DNA of 64,000 nt from Streptomyces sp. 11x1 (GCF_032598905.1 NZ_CP122458.1:9449001-9513000); one strand, 5' to 3'. Numbered from the stretch's first letter, positions 25,966 through 33,928 are shown. Notes: a model not told the origin generated them from the letters alone. Numbers and translations are program-made.

Positions 25966-27491
25966 GACACCGGTCCTCTCGGCCGTGTGGTCGGCCAGTA
26001 CCCCTCGTCCGGACACCAGCGCCAGGAGTCCCCGTCGCGTACGACGGCGACCGTCCGGGCGGTCGGCTGCCGCTGCGCTCGGTGAGCGTGGAAGTCCATG
26101 GCGTAGCCCGCGGTGTTGGCGAACGCCAGCAGGTCGCCGGCGTGTGGCAGCCGGGGCAGGAACACCTTTCTGCGTGTGATCAGGTCGGCCTCCAGGCACA
26201 GATTGCCGACCAGGTAGACCCCCACCGGCCCGTCGGCGCCGACGTCTTCCGTTGCGGCCGTTCCGGTGCGGGGGAGAAGGACGGGATCGACGAGGACGCC
26301 GTGCTCCTCCAGGCTCACGTCGCCGGCGTTCATGCCGAGGCGCACCAGGAGGTCACCGGAGTCCGGGCCGGCAGGGCGCACGTCGAGCACCCGCGCCAGC
26401 GAGAGCCCGCACTGGTCGACGAGCGCCCGCCCCGGCTCGCAGTACAGGTCGTAGAGGTGTTCCAGGAGGAGGGCGCCGAGTGGGCGGCCCGAGGAGGGGG
26501 CGGGGTGGGAGAGGAGCTCGTCGAGATAGCCGGGGCCGGCCGTGGGGCGATGGGCCGGATAGAGCGCCGGCGCCCCGCGCAGCGTGCCGCCTTCGTTGCG
26601 CAGACCGTAGCCGTGTCCGCGCCAGGTCAGGGCGGGGCGGGTGCCCAGCACCGCGCCCGCCAGCTCGGTGGTGTAGCGCTCCCACTGGCCGGCGTCCGCG
26701 AGATAGCCGACCCCGAAGCCGCCGCCGATGTCGATGACGCGCGGGTCCAGTCCGCGGGCGCGGCACTCGTCCATGACGGCGACACATTGCTCCAGCGCGG
26801 TCGCCTTCTCCGCCAGGCCGGTCGTGTCCAGGTGGTAGGCGACACCGGTCAGCCGGACGGTGTCCTGGTGCCGTTCAACCGTGTCGAGGAGAGGGCCCAC
26901 CTCCCGCAACGGTGTGCCGAAGCGGCTGCGGCGCGAGAGCGTCTTCACCCCGGAGGCACCGGGGCCGGTGGCTGCCTCGAACTCGGACAGCCGCAGTAGG
27001 ACATCGGCCCGGGGCAGGGAGAAATCTCGTATGAGCCTGGCCAGTTGTTCGAGCTCGCCAGGCGAGTCGATGTTCACGGTGACGCCGGTACGGGCGGCGA
27101 GCCACAGGAACTCCGGGTCCTTGGGCCCGGTGGCCATGATCCGGTCCGGGGTGACGCCGCATCCCAGGACGTGTCGCAGCTCACCCAGGGAGGCGACGTC
27201 GACGCCGACCGCCGAGGGTTCGGCCGCGGCCAACCTGCGTACCAGGGAGCTGGACTGGTTTGCCTTGTGTGCGAAGTACACCCGCCCGGTGAGGTGGTGC
27301 TTGCGGTAGACACTGTGGAAATCGCCCGCGTTCTTGGCGATGCGGTCGGGCAGCAGCACATCGAGCGGGGAGCCGAGCGCGTCGACGAGGGAGTGGAGGA
27401 AGGGCACGTCGTCCAGTAACGAGCTGAGCGGCGGTTCCAATCGTGGTTGCAGATACAAGGGCACACGCACGACAGGCCCCTCCCCGTCCAC
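25962..27491 (-). CDS. Y4yA-type PLP-dependent decarboxylase (DapDC/ODC fold type III)
   Basis: A 509-residue alanine-racemase-barrel PLP enzyme. The PLP lysine lies in VYFAHKANQSSSLVRRLA. The glycine-rich phosphate site is DIGGGFGVGYL and the second active-site region is YDLYCEPGRALVDQCG. It is longer than diaminopimelate decarboxylase, and the barrel has an insert around GLRNEGGTLRGAPALYP, consistent with the Y4yA subgroup. It heads a three-gene PLP operon. Within a Zur-marked locus it may decarboxylate an amino-acid adduct made by the next enzyme, but this is inference. GTG or ATG starts nearby cannot be separated. Confidence 0.88.
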   Translation of the reverse strand: MDGEGPVVRVPLYLQPRLEPPLSSLLDDVPFLHSLVDALGSPLDVLLPDRIAKNAGDFHSVYRKHHLTGRVYFAHKANQSSSLVRRLAAAEPSAVGVDVASLGELRHVLGCGVTPDRIMATGPKDPEFLWLAARTGVTVNIDSPGELEQLARLIRDFSLPRADVLLRLSEFEAATGPGASGVKTLSRRSRFGTPLREVGPLLDTVERHQDTVRLTGVAYHLDTTGLAEKATALEQCVAVMDECRARGLDPRVIDIGGGFGVGYLADAGQWERYTTELAGAVLGTRPALTWRGHGYGLRNEGGTLRGAPALYPAHRPTAGPGYLDELLSHPAPSSGRPLGALLLEHLYDLYCEPGRALVDQCGLSLARVLDVRPAGPDSGDLLVRLGMNAGDVSLEEHGVLVDPVLLPRTGTAATEDVGADGPVGVYLVGNLCLEADLITRRKVFLPRLPHAGDLLAFANTAGYAMDFHAHRAQRQPTARTVAVVRDGDSWRWCPDEGYWPTTRPRGPVS

Positions 27492-27570
27492 CGGCGGCTG
27501 CGGCTCCCGGCGGTTGAGCGACGCAGCAGTGGGGGCACCGGCAACCGCTCGGACGACCGTTCGGGGATCA

Positions 27571-28188
27571 TCATTTCCCGTTACATGTGTACTTAAGCCA
27601 TGGCTTGCCTTTGTGATGAGGTCGGCGACTCATCTGCTCCGCATCCAGCCGCCCCGGCGGGCCCGGCGGCAGGTCCACGACGTGCCGTACCTCTGCGTCC
27701 GTCAGGAAGGGCAGAACGGCCTCGGCGGCGAAGAAGTGCGGGCCGCCGGCCTGTGAGGCCACTGCCGAGGTTCATGCCCCGTCCGTGACCGACGCGGCGA
27801 TCATCGTCCGGCGCGGGGTGTTCACGAAGAAGGCGCGGCGCAGCTCGATCACGTCGTGCAGGTCGAGGTCGAACCAGTGCGCCTGGCCGTTGTCGACGCG
27901 TTCGTGGCGGGTGTTGAGCCCGGTGCCGATCTCCACCACGGTGCCGGTGTGATGGGTGGCGAGGAAGTCCGCCACCCATCGGTCGAACAGGCTCGTACGC
28001 AGGACGGTGCCGATCAGGCTGGGCAGGTTGTCGAAGCGGGTGAAGTCGTAGTCGATCGACGCCGTGATCTCCTCGGCCCGAGGGCCGCGCAGGGCCGCGT
28101 CGCGCTTGCGACTCTCCACGGCCCGCCCGTACAGGGGGATGAGAAGCGTCTCCTGGACCGTGCCCAGGCGCGCGGTGCGCTCTGTCAT
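27571..28188 (-). pseudogene. LCMT-type SAM methyltransferase, nonsense mutation and truncated C terminus
   Basis: Codons 1-138 read as a leucine-carboxyl-methyltransferase-family enzyme (COG3315 type): ETLLIPLYGRAVESR, VVEIGTGLNTRHERVDN and WFDLDLHDVIELRR. TGA follows at 27772-27774. The same frame then continues into PHFFAAEAVLPFLTDAEVRHVVDL, the next conserved block of the family. The stop stands where relatives have Trp, so TGG to TGA is the likely change. The C-terminal 80 or so residues are also missing. ATG 28188 has GGGAG upstream, and a Zur-like box lies 37 bp before it. A sequencing error at the TGA is possible, but not for the lost C terminus. Confidence 0.75.
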
Positions 28189-28224
28189 GGCTGCTCCCTC
28201 TCCTGTGGGAGCCTTCGACGCTAT

Positions 28225-28241
28225 ATGAAAATGGATTCCAT
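28225..28241. promoter_or_regulatory. Zur-like box before the methyltransferase pseudogene
   Basis: ATGAAAATGGATTCCAT, 37 bp upstream of the methyltransferase ATG. It matches TGRAAAYSRWWTYCA with imperfect symmetry. The position suits repression of the minus-strand gene. Confidence 0.5.
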
Positions 28242-28303
28242 TGTGAGGGTATGGACTCGTGAGCTCGCCGGCCCCGTGCCGGCCGCGAGGCGCAGCTTGG
28301 CTG

Positions 28304-29503
28304 TCAGCGGCCCACGGGATCGCCTTCGGCGCCGTCGGTCTGCGTGCGAAGGATCATGTGGCCGCCGTGGCCCAGGGGGGTGTCCAGTTTCAATCGGGCT
28401 GTTTCACTGCCGGTTCGGGCGTCGAAGACGTGGACTTCACCGTGACCGCCGCGAGTGACGGCGACCCAGTCGGAACCCGGCGAGGCGGCCACCGCGCGCC
28501 GCTGGACGCCCTCCCAGGGGGTGCCGCCGCGGCGGGGTGCGCCGTCCATGGCGGGAAGTGGGACGCGGCGGGTGGTGTCGTCGGCGTCCAGGAGGACCAG
28601 TTCGTCGCCGTCCGGGTGAATGCGGGTGAACGCGGTGTGCTGTCGGGCGAGGGCCAGCCGGAAGACCAGGCCGGGGCCGAGTTCTGTCAGAGTGGTGCGG
28701 TTCGTCTCCAGGTCGTGGAGCCATGCCTGGTTGGTCCATTCCGGCCACCGCAGGGGGTCCGCGAGGCCGCCCCGCAGCGTCGACCACAGCGCCCGTCGTC
28801 GAGGGTCGAGTCGCAGGTACCAGCCCCGGGCAGGTGAATCCCAGGGGATCGTCTGCTCGGGGACAAGTGCGTCGCCCTCGCGGCGTGCCCTGTGCACGCC
28901 GTCACCCGTGGCCGCGAACACGTGCCCGAGGTACGGGTCTTGAGCGTCCCCGTGTCCGTCGTCCGGCAGCGGAAGGTGCGCGTGGGGCGTGACCGGAGGG
29001 CAGCCGGGCGGGGCCGCGAGCAGGTCGGCGAACCGGTGGACGGCCACCGTGCCGGGCTCCCGGTGCCGTAGGACGACCAGCGGATCACCGTGGCCCAGAA
29101 CCGTCACACCCGGTTCGCCGACACGCGTGCGTACCCGCGCGGCGTCTCCCGTCGTGAGGTCGACGACCGTCAGCAGGTCCGACCACGGCTCGCCGTTCTC
29201 GCCCAGGCCCGTTGTCACGGCGACCCACCGGCCCGACGGGTCGCAGGCCAGGTGTTCGGCCGGCACGGCGACCGGGATCGCGGTCTCCACCAGCTCGTCG
29301 CCGAAGGGATCGAGCACCAGCAACTCGCCCCTGCGGTCGTCGACGCAGGCCGCTCGCCCGCCCGGCAGTGCCAGGAACCCGGCATGTTCCGAGAGGTGAC
29401 GGCCGGTGAGGCGGCCCGTCTCGGTGCCGTCCGGCACGGTCAGCACGTGAATGGATCCCTGTACGTGGTCGGAGACGAGCAGTAGGGCAAGCGTGGCTGT
29501 CAT
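28304..29503 (-). CDS. Beta-propeller (WD40/YVTN-like) protein
   Basis: A 399-residue protein built from repeated blade-like segments (VLDPFGDELVETAIPV, VVDLTTGDAARV, VFDARTGSETARL). No signal peptide or membrane helix is visible from ATG 29503, which has GGAGG five bases upstream; an earlier ATG at 29515 adds four residues. Propellers near zinc or metallophore transporters can act as metallochaperones or binding proteins, but the lack of an export signal argues against the periplasmic AztD role. It is divergent from the importer operon and shares a Zur-like box with it, so it is probably induced together with zinc uptake. Confidence 0.75.
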   Translation of the reverse strand: MTATLALLLVSDHVQGSIHVLTVPDGTETGRLTGRHLSEHAGFLALPGGRAACVDDRRGELLVLDPFGDELVETAIPVAVPAEHLACDPSGRWVAVTTGLGENGEPWSDLLTVVDLTTGDAARVRTRVGEPGVTVLGHGDPLVVLRHREPGTVAVHRFADLLAAPPGCPPVTPHAHLPLPDDGHGDAQDPYLGHVFAATGDGVHRARREGDALVPEQTIPWDSPARGWYLRLDPRRRALWSTLRGGLADPLRWPEWTNQAWLHDLETNRTTLTELGPGLVFRLALARQHTAFTRIHPDGDELVLLDADDTTRRVPLPAMDGAPRRGGTPWEGVQRRAVAASPGSDWVAVTRGGHGEVHVFDARTGSETARLKLDTPLGHGGHMILRTQTDGAEGDPVGR

Positions 29504-29529
29504 CGGGGCCTCCATGAAAAGCGGATCTA

Positions 29530-29546
29530 TTGAAAACGATTATCAT
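29530..29546. promoter_or_regulatory. Zur-like box in the divergent propeller/importer promoter
   Basis: TTGAAAACGATTATCAT, whose core TGAAAACGATTATCA is close to actinobacterial Zur sites. It is 27 bp upstream of the propeller start and about 48 bp upstream of the substrate-binding protein start, so it could repress both directions. Confidence 0.6.
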
Positions 29547-29593
29547 GTATCTTCGGTGCGTTCCCGGGTCCATGAGAAGAAGCGAGGGCATCG

Positions 29594-30571
29594 ATGCTGC
29601 GCTCACCGTCGAGATTCGTCCGAAGCTGGATCACCGCAGCGCTAGTGGGCTCGGCGCTGGTCGGGTGTGGATCGTCCGCCGAACCGGCGAGTGAGAAGGC
29701 CGCCGCGGCCGGTCCGAAGACCGACGTCACCGTCGAACCCATCAAGGCCACACGGGCGTTGACCGACGCGGGCGGCGTCAAGATCTCTCTCGAGAAGGAG
29801 CCCGAGCGCATCGTCTGCCTGTTCGCGCTCTGCGACGACATCCTGACCGAGCTGGGCATCGTCCCCACGGCCACCAACAGCGCACTCCTCGCCCAGCCCG
29901 ACTTCCTGGGGGAGGAGAAGGCGAAGAAGGTCGACGTCATCCCCGGTGGGTTCATCGCGCCCGAGGTGGAGGTGATCCTCTCCCACAAGCCCGACCTCGT
30001 GATCGGCCTGGAGGACACCCACGGCAAGCTCGCCCCGGCCCTGAAGGACGCCACCACGTTCTGGCCCATGCAGCCCGAGACGTGGGAGGACAGCGTGGGT
30101 TACCTGCGTGATGTGGCCGCACTGACCGGCCGTGCCGCCGAGGGCGAGAAGGCCGAGAAGGCCTTCCGCACCAAGCTCGCCGAAGCCGAGAAGACCAGGA
30201 GCGACAAGACCGCGCTCATCATCTACGGCAGCGACGAGAACTTCGGCGTCGCCACCCCGGAGACCGACGTGGGCGCCAGCCTCTTCCCGAAGCTCGCCGA
30301 CTACCCTTGGAAGTCCCGGGGAGTGGAGGGCAGTTACAGCCTCGAAGAGATCCTCGCGGCGGACGTGGGCGTGCTGTTCGTCGAGACACTGAGCTTCGGC
30401 GAGGCGGACGGCAAGCTGTCGGAGAAGCTGGCGAAGAACCCCTTGTGGGGCAAGATCCCGGCGGTGAAGAACGGCGACGTCCACGAGGTGAACTCCGAGG
30501 TGTGGGCCAAGGGGCGCGGTACTCGTTCGCTGGGCATCATCCTCGATGAGGCCACGGCCGCACTGCGGTGA
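29594..30571 (+). CDS. ABC transporter substrate-binding lipoprotein (FecB/metallophore type)
   Basis: A 325-residue lipoprotein with an Arg-bearing signal peptide and lipobox LVGC (Cys25). The body is a helical-backbone periplasmic-binding fold (ERIVCLFALCDDILTELGI near the N-terminal lobe, ILSHKPDLVIGLED, and a C-terminal NGDVHEVNSEVW). This class binds ferric siderophores, haem, cobalamin or other chelates. It is not the ZnuA class that binds free zinc. It overlaps the permease gene (GTGA). With the Zur-like box, uptake of a zinc chelate is inferred. Confidence 0.9.
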   Translation: MLRSPSRFVRSWITAALVGSALVGCGSSAEPASEKAAAAGPKTDVTVEPIKATRALTDAGGVKISLEKEPERIVCLFALCDDILTELGIVPTATNSALLAQPDFLGEEKAKKVDVIPGGFIAPEVEVILSHKPDLVIGLEDTHGKLAPALKDATTFWPMQPETWEDSVGYLRDVAALTGRAAEGEKAEKAFRTKLAEAEKTRSDKTALIIYGSDENFGVATPETDVGASLFPKLADYPWKSRGVEGSYSLEEILAADVGVLFVETLSFGEADGKLSEKLAKNPLWGKIPAVKNGDVHEVNSEVWAKGRGTRSLGIILDEATAALR

Positions 30572-31818
30572 GAGCGCCCGTCACGACGCACACCGCGGAA
30601 GGCGACGCGACATCGGGCCCTCGGTGGTCGGTGCGCTTCGCAAGGGGATGGCAACCGCCCGTGGTGGTGACCCTGTTGGTCGCCGCCTCGGCCTGCGCGT
30701 TGAGCCTGGGCACGCCCTATGTCCCGCTGCACCGGCTGCCCGGTGCGCTGATGGACGCGGACAGCACGCTCGCCGGGATCGTCGTCACCGAGCTGCGGGT
30801 GCCCCGGCTGGTGCTGGCGCTTGTCGCCGGGGCCTGTCTGGGTGCGGCGGGGCTCGTGCTGCAGGAGGCGCTGCGCAACCCCTTGGCCGTTCCCGAGATG
30901 CTGGGTGTGTCGTCCGGTGCCGCGCTCGGGGTGGCCGCGCCACTGGTGCTGTCGGTGTCCCTCCCTGCCGCTGTCCAGCCCTTGCCGGCCATCGGCGGTG
31001 CCGCGCTCGGCGGCGGGATCACGCTGCTCGCCGCGGGGCTGGGGCGCAGTCCGTCCGCCGTGCTGCTCACCGGCGCCGCGGTCGCCGCCGCGTTGCAGGC
31101 CGCGCTGCTCGTGCTGATGGTGATGGCCGACCAGCTCGACCTCCAGCTGATCTACCGCTACCTGCTCGGCTCGCTCTCCGCCCGCACCTGGGACGACGTC
31201 ACCGGGCTGTGGCCGTGGCTGCTCGTCGCGGTCCCCGCGCTCGTGCTGTGCGCACCGGTGCTCTCGGTGTTGCGGCTCGGGGACGAGGACGCCGAGGCGC
31301 TGGGTGTGCGCGCCCAGCGGGCCCGGTTGGCCGCGCTGGCCATCGCCGTCGTGCTGATCGCACCCGTGACGGCCGTGTGCGGGCCGGTGGCGTGGGTCGG
31401 GTTCCTCGCTCCGCACCTGGCGCGGTGGTTCCATCCCGCGGCGGACGCGGTGCGCTGGCTGCCCTGGTCTGCCGCGTGGGGCGCTGTCGTCGTGGTCGTC
31501 GCCGATGTCCCGGCCCGCCTTGCGCTGGCGCCCGTGGAGACGCCGGTCGGCGCGTGGACGGCTCTGGTCGGGGTGCCCGCCGGGGTCGCCCTGCTCCGGT
31601 CGGGCAGCCGCAGGCCGACGGCCCGGAGCCGGGCGGCGGGCACCGCTGCCGCGGGCTCGGCGCCGCAGGGCGCTCACGCCATGCCGTCCAGTCCTTCGGA
31701 GGAGGAGCCTTCCATGGGGGCCCGGGAATGTGTCCGTCGAGGAGATCCGGGGAGCGACAGCCCTTCCGGTGTTTCCGCCGCACGCGGTGAGGCGACCGGG
31801 GCCGAGGAGGTCCGGTGA
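30568..31818 (+). CDS. FecCD-family ABC transporter permease
   Basis: A 416-residue permease with about nine to ten hydrophobic helices. It carries the BtuC/FecC signatures VPRLVLALVAGACLGAAGLVLQEALRNPLAVPEMLGVSSGA and GPVAWVGFLAPHLAR. The last 70 or so residues are a hydrophilic, Ser/Arg/Gly-rich cytoplasmic tail unusual for the family. Translation starts at a GTG overlapping the binding-protein stop, and the stop overlaps the next permease start. It forms a heterodimeric channel with the 31815 product for chelate import. Confidence 0.92.
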   Translation: MRAPVTTHTAEGDATSGPRWSVRFARGWQPPVVVTLLVAASACALSLGTPYVPLHRLPGALMDADSTLAGIVVTELRVPRLVLALVAGACLGAAGLVLQEALRNPLAVPEMLGVSSGAALGVAAPLVLSVSLPAAVQPLPAIGGAALGGGITLLAAGLGRSPSAVLLTGAAVAAALQAALLVLMVMADQLDLQLIYRYLLGSLSARTWDDVTGLWPWLLVAVPALVLCAPVLSVLRLGDEDAEALGVRAQRARLAALAIAVVLIAPVTAVCGPVAWVGFLAPHLARWFHPAADAVRWLPWSAAWGAVVVVVADVPARLALAPVETPVGAWTALVGVPAGVALLRSGSRRPTARSRAAGTAAAGSAPQGAHAMPSSPSEEEPSMGARECVRRGDPGSDSPSGVSAARGEATGAEEVR

Positions 31819-32822
31819 GCCGACGTTTCGCGGTACTCGGCGCAGTCACCGTCGTGTGCGCCGGCGTCGAACTGGTGGCCGGGCGCGGCATCTCCCCGGC
31901 CGTGGTCTGGGACGTCCTCGGCGGGGGCGGTGATGCGACGGAACGGCACATTCTGCTCCAACTCCGGCTGCCCCGCCTCCTGGTGGCCCTCGGCGCGGGG
32001 GCGTGCCTCGGTGTGGCGGGCCTGGTGCTGCAGTCGGCGCTGCGCAACCCGCTGGCCGGACCCGAGGTGACGGGTGTGACGCCGGGCGCCGTGCTCGGTG
32101 CCGTCGCCGCGACCGGTCTCGGACTCGCGGGGTGGCAATCGCCCCTCGCCGTGGTCGTCGCCGCGTGCGTGGGCGGCTGCGCCGGTGCCGCGCTGCTGTG
32201 GCTGCTCGCCGGACGCGGCAGCGGTGATCCCGCGCAGACAGCCGTGCACGGGGTGCTGGTGTCGGCGGTGCTCGGCGGACTCACCGCCATGGTGCTGCTC
32301 GTCGCACCGGGCGAACTCGGCAGCGTCGTGCAGTGGCTCGTCGGCACCACGGAGGGCCGGGTGTGGCAGCACTGGCACCTGTTGTGGCCGTGGGCGCTCG
32401 GCTGGGGTGCCGCGGCCTGGTTGCTGGCCGGGCCGCTGACCCTGCTGCGCTGCGGGGACGACATCGCCCGCGCCGCCGGGCTGTCCGCCGCCCGCGCCCG
32501 GGCACTCGCCCTGCTGTGCGCGGTGGCGCTGACAGCGGGTGCGGTGGCCGCCGTGGGGGCGCTGGGATTCGTCGGGCTGCTCGTGCCGCACCTCGCCCTG
32601 GCCGCCTTCGGCGCCGACCTGAGGGTGACCCTGCCCGGGGTCGCCCTCGTGGGCGCGGCCGTGGTGTGCGGGGCGGACGCGACGGCGCAGTTGTCCTCGC
32701 GGCTGCTGGCGGCCGCGCTGGACTCCGGGCGGCTCACGCTGCCGGTCGGGGCCCTCACCGCTTGCCTCGGGGCCGCCCTGCTGCTGCTCGTCGTGCGCCG
32801 CGCGCCGAGCCGTACGTTCTGA
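31815..32822 (+). CDS. FecCD-family ABC transporter permease
   Basis: A 335-residue permease of normal length. LRLPRLLVALGAGACLGVAGLVLQ, ALRNPLAGPEVTGVTPGA and GALGFVGLLVPHLA are the family signatures. GTG start overlapping the previous stop (GTGA). It pairs with the 30568 permease and is energised by the ATPase that follows. Confidence 0.92.
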   Translation: MSRRFAVLGAVTVVCAGVELVAGRGISPAVVWDVLGGGGDATERHILLQLRLPRLLVALGAGACLGVAGLVLQSALRNPLAGPEVTGVTPGAVLGAVAATGLGLAGWQSPLAVVVAACVGGCAGAALLWLLAGRGSGDPAQTAVHGVLVSAVLGGLTAMVLLVAPGELGSVVQWLVGTTEGRVWQHWHLLWPWALGWGAAAWLLAGPLTLLRCGDDIARAAGLSAARARALALLCAVALTAGAVAAVGALGFVGLLVPHLALAAFGADLRVTLPGVALVGAAVVCGADATAQLSSRLLAAALDSGRLTLPVGALTACLGAALLLLVVRRAPSRTF

Positions 32823-32842
32823 TGTCGACTGAAGGACAGAGC

Positions 32843-33664
32843 ATGACCGAGTCCGTGGGGATCCGCGCCGAGGGGGTCCACTTCGGCTACCCCGGCCAAC
32901 CCGTGTTGCGCGGCGTCGACATGACCGTCGAACCGGGTGAGCTGACCGCCCTCATCGGCCTCAACGGCTGTGGGAAGTCAACCCTGTTGCGGCTCGCCGC
33001 CGGGCTGCTGCGGCCGGACGAGGGGCGTGTGCTGCTCGCCGGGGACGACCTCGCCCGGCTGTCCCGGCGTGCCACCGCCCGACGGGTCGCGCTGCTGCAC
33101 CAGTCGGCTCCGGCCGTCCCGGGCATGACCGTACGTCAGCTCGTCCGGCAGGGGCGCTACGCGGCGCGCGGCCCGCTCGGCATGCTGCGCGAGGGCGACG
33201 ACCCCGTCGTACGCCGCGTACTGCGCGACGTAGGTGTGGAGCAGTGGGCCGAGCGTGATGTCGACGCGCTGTCCGGGGGCGAGCGGCAGCGGGTGCGGCT
33301 CGCGATGGCGCTCGCCCAGGGCACCCGGGTCCTGTTGCTGGACGAGCCGACCACCTACCTGGACCTGCACCACCAGCTCGACGTGCTGCAGACGGTGGTC
33401 CGGCTGCGTGAGGAACGCGGCCTCACCGTGGTGATGGTGCTGCACGACCTGGCCCACGCCGCCCGGTTCGCCGAGCGGATCGTCGCGCTGCGCGACGGCC
33501 GGGTGGTGGCCGACGGCACGCCGAAGGAGGTCGTCACCCCGGGACTGCTCGCAGAGGTCCTCCGGGTGGCCGGCCGGGTCGGCCGGGATCCCGAAGGCGG
33601 CTGGCCCGTGTGTTACCCAGATCACCCTCTCCCGGCTCTAGAATATGAAAATCATATTCATTAG
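32843..33664 (+). CDS. FecE-type ABC transporter ATP-binding protein
   Basis: A 273-residue ATPase: Walker A GLNGCGKST, Q-loop LLHQSAP, signature LSGGERQRVRLA, Walker B VLLLDEPTTYLD and the switch His in VMVLHDLAHA. ATG 32843 has AAGGA six bases upstream; ATG 32822, overlapping the permease stop, is a possible longer start. The last codons (LEYENHIH) are encoded by the Zur-like palindrome at 33645, so the operator for the downstream RiPP genes sits inside the end of this gene. Confidence 0.93.
   Translation: MTESVGIRAEGVHFGYPGQPVLRGVDMTVEPGELTALIGLNGCGKSTLLRLAAGLLRPDEGRVLLAGDDLARLSRRATARRVALLHQSAPAVPGMTVRQLVRQGRYAARGPLGMLREGDDPVVRRVLRDVGVEQWAERDVDALSGGERQRVRLAMALAQGTRVLLLDEPTTYLDLHHQLDVLQTVVRLREERGLTVVMVLHDLAHAARFAERIVALRDGRVVADGTPKEVVTPGLLAEVLRVAGRVGRDPEGGWPVCYPDHPLPALEYENHIH
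33645..33661. promoter_or_regulatory. Zur-like box before the RiPP precursor gene
   Basis: ATGAAAATCATATTCAT lies within the perfect 8-bp inverted repeat GAATATGA-AAA-TCATATTC (33641-33659). Its core TGAAAATCATATTCA differs at one base from the Streptomyces Zur consensus I recall (TGAAAATCATTTTCA). It overlaps the 3' end of the ATPase gene and ends 61 bp before the precursor ATG. This is the best of the four boxes. Confidence 0.7.
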
Positions 33665-33722
33665 AGTTCCTGGTGCGGCGCTCACCAGAACGCCGTATCT
33701 CCCTGATGAAGAAGGAGAGTTC

Positions 33723-33836
33723 ATGAACACCGAGAAGGTCTTCGCACCGATCGCCGACCCCGGTCAGCTGGCTCACGCCTCGGCCACGCACTCCAACGCC
33801 CTCGTCGAGAACCCCTTCGAGGACACCGAGGAGTAG
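33723..33836 (+). CDS. Putative RiPP (azol(in)e) precursor peptide, 37 residues
   Basis: A short gene with an excellent ribosome binding site (AAGGAG) starting at ATG 33723. The product opens MNTEKVFAPIADPGQ. It then has an Ala/His/Ser/Thr segment, A17-H-A-S-A-T-H-S-N25, and ends in an acidic tail. Ser20, Thr22 and Ser24 alternate with Ala and His and are candidate oxazoline/oxazole sites; there is no Cys. His18, His23 and the acidic tail are potential metal ligands. It lies directly before RRE/E1-like, YcaO and SagB-type genes, and has its own Zur-like box upstream and an attenuator downstream. I do not recognise the peptide family. Leader/core boundary and modifications are inferred. Confidence 0.8.
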   Translation: MNTEKVFAPIADPGQLAHASATHSNALVENPFEDTEE

Positions 33837-33858
33837 ACGAGGCCCAGCGCCCTCGTGA

Positions 33859-33892
33859 GTGGGCCCGCCCGTCACCTTGCGGGCGGGCCCAC
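33859..33892 (+). terminator. Attenuator-type hairpin between precursor and modification genes
   Basis: GTGGGCCCGCCC pairs perfectly with GGGCGGGCCCAC (12 bp, extendable by one G-C pair), with a short loop, 22 bases after the precursor stop. Partial termination here would give many precursor transcripts per enzyme transcript, a common RiPP arrangement. Confidence 0.75.
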
Positions 33893-33928
33893 GCCCTTCC
33901 AAGGCCCCCTTTCTCCAGGAGGATCGAC

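Noticed and set aside
27772..28188. A complete 138-residue methyltransferase
   Set aside because: The fold would be cut in half, and the next conserved family block follows in the same frame after the stop.
28304..29503. AztD-type periplasmic zinc metallochaperone
   Set aside because: The propeller has no signal peptide from the supported start; only the fold and location agree.
29530..33661. The palindromes as iron (DmdR/IdeR) boxes
   Set aside because: Actinobacterial iron boxes follow TTAGGTTAG-like sequences; these AT-rich TGAAAA...TTTTCA-type dyads match Zur sites instead.
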